The notes under the pieces are model-generated. The model ran no database searches. It was given only the letters and a program-made list of their open reading frames with translations, and was not told the DNA's origin. A program made the position numbers and the translations under genes. Source: an uncultured Erysipelotrichaceae bacterium (GTDB lineage Bacteria > Bacillota_I > Bacilli_A > RF39 > UBA660). Taken from it: a stretch of DNA of 24,651 nucleotides. The DNA is taken from positions 1 to 24,651 of the forward strand of contig CACXJP010000019.1 of assembly GCA_902768065.1 (NCBI GenBank), in the 5' to 3' direction. Shown here one piece after another: positions 22,009-24,651 of this stretch. Within the stretch, counting starts at the first letter, position 1. Each line of letters begins with the position of its first letter.

Positions 22009-24426
22009 TTAAGTTAGACTATATAGTGCTGATCCTCCTGTTAGATCATCTGGATCAGTATTTTTTTCATTCCATATTAGGTCTACATCTACCCATCCAT
22101 TATTATAGATATCTAATGGGTCACTGGCTATTGTTTTAACTTTACCATTACTTTCATCATAATCATATATTATGATTGCATGATTCCAATTTGGTCTTGC
22201 AAATTTACCATTTTGCATTGTCCCATATACTATATTTCCTTTATCTAGTTCATTTTTTAATGATTCCTTTGTATAAATATTTTTATAATTTACACCATAT
22301 TTATTTGAAGCATATATAATTGCCATTCCACTTGCGCCGACATATCTTCTATTAAATTGATCAGTATTTTCATATAGATAGTAGCCTATTTCTATCGGAA
22401 GAATTTCTCTTTCCTTTATTGATGAAAATGCCATTGCTAAGGAAGTTGGTACGCATCCTGAAGAACCAAATGTTGCATTACCAATTTTAATATATCTCCA
22501 TCTATCATCTTTTTGATTATAATATATAGGAATTCTTTGGATTCTTTTTATTTCTCCTGTTGTTCCATCTAAATAGTATTTAACATATTTTGTTGTGTGT
22601 TCTCCATATTCCTTATTATATTTTGAAGTATTAAAATAGTACCTTTTTCCATCTATTTCAACAATTCCAATCTGTGCATATCTTCCTTTAAAATAATATT
22701 CTTTATCCTTTATTACAACTAATCCTTCTTCTTCATTAACTATTCCTTCTTCATCTTGATACCAAATTCCTTCAGACCCTTTTTGCCAGCCATATTTTAA
22801 CTGACCATATTTTCTATTTTCTCTTGAAAAGAAGTATAGTTTTCCATCTATTCTGATAAAGCCACTTTGAATATATCCTTCTGCATTAGCATAGTATTTC
22901 TTTTCATTATATTCAAAAAATCCATCTTTTTGAAGTATCCCTGTCTGATCATCTAAATAAAATTTGTGTACTCCATCATCTTGCCAGCCATATTTCATTT
23001 GACCATATATTTCTTTGGCTCTTGAGAAGAAATATATGTTTCCATCTATTTCTATTGGACCTCCTTGAATATATCCTTCTTCATTGGCATAATATTTTTT
23101 GTTCTTATATTCAAATAAGCCTCCTTTTTGTAGTACTTCATCTTGCCATCCATATTTCATTTGTCCATAGATTTCTTTGGCTCTTGAGAAGAAATATATG
23201 TTTCCATCTATTTCTATTGGTCCTCCTTGAATATAGCCTTCTTCATTGGCATAATATTTCTTTTTATTGTATTCAAATAATCCATTTTTTTGGAGTTTTC
23301 CTGTTTTCTCATCTAAATAGAATTTATGTGTTCCATCATCTTGCCATCCATATTTCATTTGACCATATATTTCTTTAGCTCTTGAAAAGAAATATATATT
23401 TCCATCTATTTCTATTGGTCCTCCCTGGATATAGCCTTCTTCATTGGCATAATATTTCTTTTTATTATATTCAAATAATCCATTTTTTTGTAATACACCT
23501 GTTTTCCCATCTAAATAGAATTTATGTGTTCCATCATCTTGCCAGCCATACTTCATTTGACCATATATTTCTTTAGCTCTTGAGAAGAAGTATGTACTTC
23601 CATCTATTTCAACAAAACCTGTGACTATATTCTCATTATCATCAATACAATATTTTTTATTATCTTTTTCTATAATTGTTTCTGCATTTACATTTATTGT
23701 AAATGACAATGCTATTAATGTAAGTATGAATAATAAAGCTGTTTTTCCTTTCATCTTTTTGGTCTCCTTTTTTATTTTTAGTATATTATCTTGTTTTTTT
23801 CCATTATCAAAAATTGTAAATATAAATAGCATTATTACAATAAATAATAAAAATAATGTAGCGAAAAGAACAACATTAAAATCATCTTTTCTTTTTTGTG
23901 TTGTATCTAAATAGCTATTTGTTAGATAGGCTTCATAATTATCTTTGTTAATTTTCACTTCATTAGTAGCAGGAACAAAGTTTTCTATATTCTTTATTGC
24001 TAATTCTTTTAATTCTTCACTTGTATTTACGGGATATCCATAGACTCTCATTGGCTCAGGTTCTACATCTGTTCTTTCATATGTATAATCTATTATTGGT
24101 TTATATTTATTATAATCTGACTCTTTTATTGCGATAATATATGTATGCCATTGTCCTGTTTCTTCCTTTTCGATTATAAAGTGTATCCCAATATCCGCAT
24201 CTTTATAATATGCAAATTTTTCAGACATCTTATATATAGTCATATAGGTATAATCATCGACACTTTCTACATTTGTCCATGATGGAATTTCTTGTTCTTT
24301 TTCAAAAATTCTATATGCACATATAAAAAGAATTGTTATAACGATAAGATATACAAGACATAAGATCATCTTTATTGCTAATTTTTTTTCATTTACTTTT
24401 ATATTCTTTTTTTTCATATATTCCAT
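22009..24426 (-). CDS. Fused membrane protein + secreted cell-wall-binding C39-type peptidase
   Basis: The open frame codes for 805 aa. Residues 1-224 form one unit: a membrane helix (about 17-41), an outside region of about 140 residues and a second helix (about 183-207). At residue 225 a typical signal peptide begins (MKGKTALLFILTLIALSF...NAET) with AAGGAG 11-16 nt upstream of its ATG (23754). The second unit is 581 aa. It has about eight choline-binding/CW-type repeats (about 255-620, Gly-Trp and Tyr-rich, motifs KYGWQDDG and KKYYANEEGYI) and a C39-like cysteine peptidase domain from about 628. The likely triad is Cys658 (GSSGCVPTS), His749 (NHAIIIYD) and Asp769 (ASDP). It should be a surface-bound peptidase or transglutaminase-like enzyme. 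Both starts may be used. Confidence 0.85.
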   Translation of the reverse strand: MEYMKKKNIKVNEKKLAIKMILCLVYLIVITILFICAYRIFEKEQEIPSWTNVESVDDYTYMTIYKMSEKFAYYKDADIGIHFIIEKEETGQWHTYIIAIKESDYNKYKPIIDYTYERTDVEPEPMRVYGYPVNTSEELKELAIKNIENFVPATNEVKINKDNYEAYLTNSYLDTTQKRKDDFNVVLFATLFLLFIVIMLFIFTIFDNGKKQDNILKIKKETKKMKGKTALLFILTLIALSFTINVNAETIIEKDNKKYCIDDNENIVTGFVEIDGSTYFFSRAKEIYGQMKYGWQDDGTHKFYLDGKTGVLQKNGLFEYNKKKYYANEEGYIQGGPIEIDGNIYFFSRAKEIYGQMKYGWQDDGTHKFYLDEKTGKLQKNGLFEYNKKKYYANEEGYIQGGPIEIDGNIYFFSRAKEIYGQMKYGWQDEVLQKGGLFEYKNKKYYANEEGYIQGGPIEIDGNIYFFSRAKEIYGQMKYGWQDDGVHKFYLDDQTGILQKDGFFEYNEKKYYANAEGYIQSGFIRIDGKLYFFSRENRKYGQLKYGWQKGSEGIWYQDEEGIVNEEEGLVVIKDKEYYFKGRYAQIGIVEIDGKRYYFNTSKYNKEYGEHTTKYVKYYLDGTTGEIKRIQRIPIYYNQKDDRWRYIKIGNATFGSSGCVPTSLAMAFSSIKEREILPIEIGYYLYENTDQFNRRYVGASGMAIIYASNKYGVNYKNIYTKESLKNELDKGNIVYGTMQNGKFARPNWNHAIIIYDYDESNGKVKTIASDPLDIYNNGWVDVDLIWNEKNTDPDDLTGGSALYSLT
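22844..23600 (-). repeat. 198-bp tandem coding repeats in the cell-wall-binding region
   Basis: The block starting CCATCTATTT recurs at 22844, 23042, 23204, 23402 and 23600. Spacing is 198, 162, 198 and 198 bp. Each full unit codes for 66 residues (IDGNIYFFSRAKEIYGQMKY...), and the central units are nearly identical. The 162-bp unit has lost 36 bp (12 residues, the DGTHKFYLD part) in frame. More diverged units lie at 22520-22843. Confidence 0.9.
23754..23773 (-). promoter_or_regulatory. Internal ribosome binding site and start codon for the secreted peptidase
   Basis: On the minus strand AAAAAAGGAGACC precedes ATGAAAGGAAAA by about 9 nt. The codons from this ATG give a textbook signal peptide. 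The reading frame is continuous with the upstream membrane protein, with no stop in between. Confidence 0.7.
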
Positions 24427-24436
24427 CTACCTTAAT

Positions 24437-24465
24437 AATATCATATCATACTTGTACTTTGTAAA
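24437..24465 (-). promoter_or_regulatory. Candidate promoter of the fused peptidase gene
   Basis: TTTACA (24460-24465) and GATATT (24437-24442) are 17 nt apart on the minus strand. An alternative -10 TATGAT lies a few bases upstream. Neither is a strong match. Confidence 0.4.
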
Positions 24466-24500
24466 AAAGAAATTTGGCCATTTTTTTTATATTAAAAATA

Positions 24501-24530
24501 AAAAAGTCAATGTTTATACACTGACTTTTT
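24501..24530 (-). terminator. Intrinsic terminator of the SLH-domain gene
   Basis: AAAAAGTCA (24501-24509) and TGACTTTTT (24522-24530), with an inner TGT/ACA pairing, form a hairpin 2 nt after the stop codon. On the minus strand it is followed by TATTTTTAATAT. Confidence 0.75.
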
Positions 24531-24532
24531 AA

Positions 24533-24651
24533 TTATTGTATTAAATTAAATTTTTGTACTAGGTTTGATAATAATGCGGCTGTTTCTGCTCTTGTTGTAT
24601 TGCTGAATGGACTTATATATTTTTTACCATCTATAGTCATTCCATTCATTA
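24533..24651 (-). CDS. C-terminal end of an S-layer homology (SLH) domain protein, partial
   Basis: Only the last 38 codons plus the stop are inside the window; the gene continues to the right. The visible sequence includes KYISPFSNTTRAETAALLSNLV, which holds the SLH signature (SP-x(n)-TRAE-x-A-x-LL-x-NL). SLH domains bind secondary cell-wall polymers and anchor surface proteins. Being the extreme C-terminus, it is likely the last of usually three SLH repeats. What the rest of the protein does cannot be seen. Its neighbour is the cell-wall-binding peptidase, another surface protein. Confidence 0.85.
   Translation of the reverse strand, partial: MNGMTIDGKKYISPFSNTTRAETAALLSNLVQKFNLIQ

Noticed and set aside
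22844..23600. Regularly spaced repeats as a CRISPR array
   Set aside because: The 198-bp units are contiguous coding repeats in frame with choline-binding-type motifs, without unique spacers or cas genes.
1..24651. Alternative genetic code with UGA as tryptophan
   Set aside because: Tryptophans are encoded by TGG and TGA is used as a stop (for example at the ADP-ribosyltransferase end), so code 11 fits.

Overview
The window is a very AT-rich stretch with standard-code genes, strong AGGAGG-type ribosome binding sites, short intergenic gaps and many stem-loop/T-tract terminators. With an SLH domain, a FemX-type peptidoglycan bridge enzyme, YlmH-like S4 and DUF2752 proteins and a choline-binding-type repeat protein, it points to a low-GC Bacillota, probably an uncultured gut member of Bacilli or Clostridia. 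The genus cannot be fixed from sequence alone.

Left end (1-1740): the end of a probable mobile element. A large serine recombinase (cut by the window edge) and a small unknown ORF lie next to an intact tRNA-Gly(UCC) gene. Two degenerate tRNA-Gly-like copies in the opposite orientation flank the tRNA. One supplies the likely -35 box of the small ORF. The other lies in the tRNA's own 5' leader and is complementary to its anticodon arm.

Housekeeping block, minus strand (1850-8935): a Nudix hydrolase, ispH, an MmcQ/YjbR protein, an HtrA-type membrane protease, a TPM-domain protein with a zinc-ribbon membrane partner, and gpmI.

Middle block, minus strand (9080-17825): a tandem pair of paralogous proteins of unknown family, a thioredoxin-like lipoprotein, and the run mnmA - sigma-70 factor with long N- and C-terminal extensions - membrane-anchored XRE regulator. 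Upstream of these is a two-gene operon in which a predicted mono-ADP-ribosyltransferase (R-STS-QxE) overlaps copA by 4 nt.

Plus-strand block (17855-19887): a helical-bundle protein divergent from the ADP-ribosyltransferase, a YlmH-like S4 protein, a zinc-ribbon membrane protein, and a DUF2752 protein whose start codon sits inside the preceding terminator.

Right end, minus strand (19897-24651): a second zinc-ribbon membrane protein co-transcribed with a FemX-like aminoacyltransferase, a large C39-type peptidase with cell-wall-binding repeats that looks like an in-frame fusion of two genes, and the last residues of an SLH-domain protein. This block looks devoted to the cell surface.

Three patterns recur: stop codons embedded in terminator hairpins, extended -10 promoters (TGnTATAAT), and small zinc-ribbon membrane proteins. 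No CRISPR array, rRNA or insertion sequence was seen, and no gene-free gap exceeds 300 bases.
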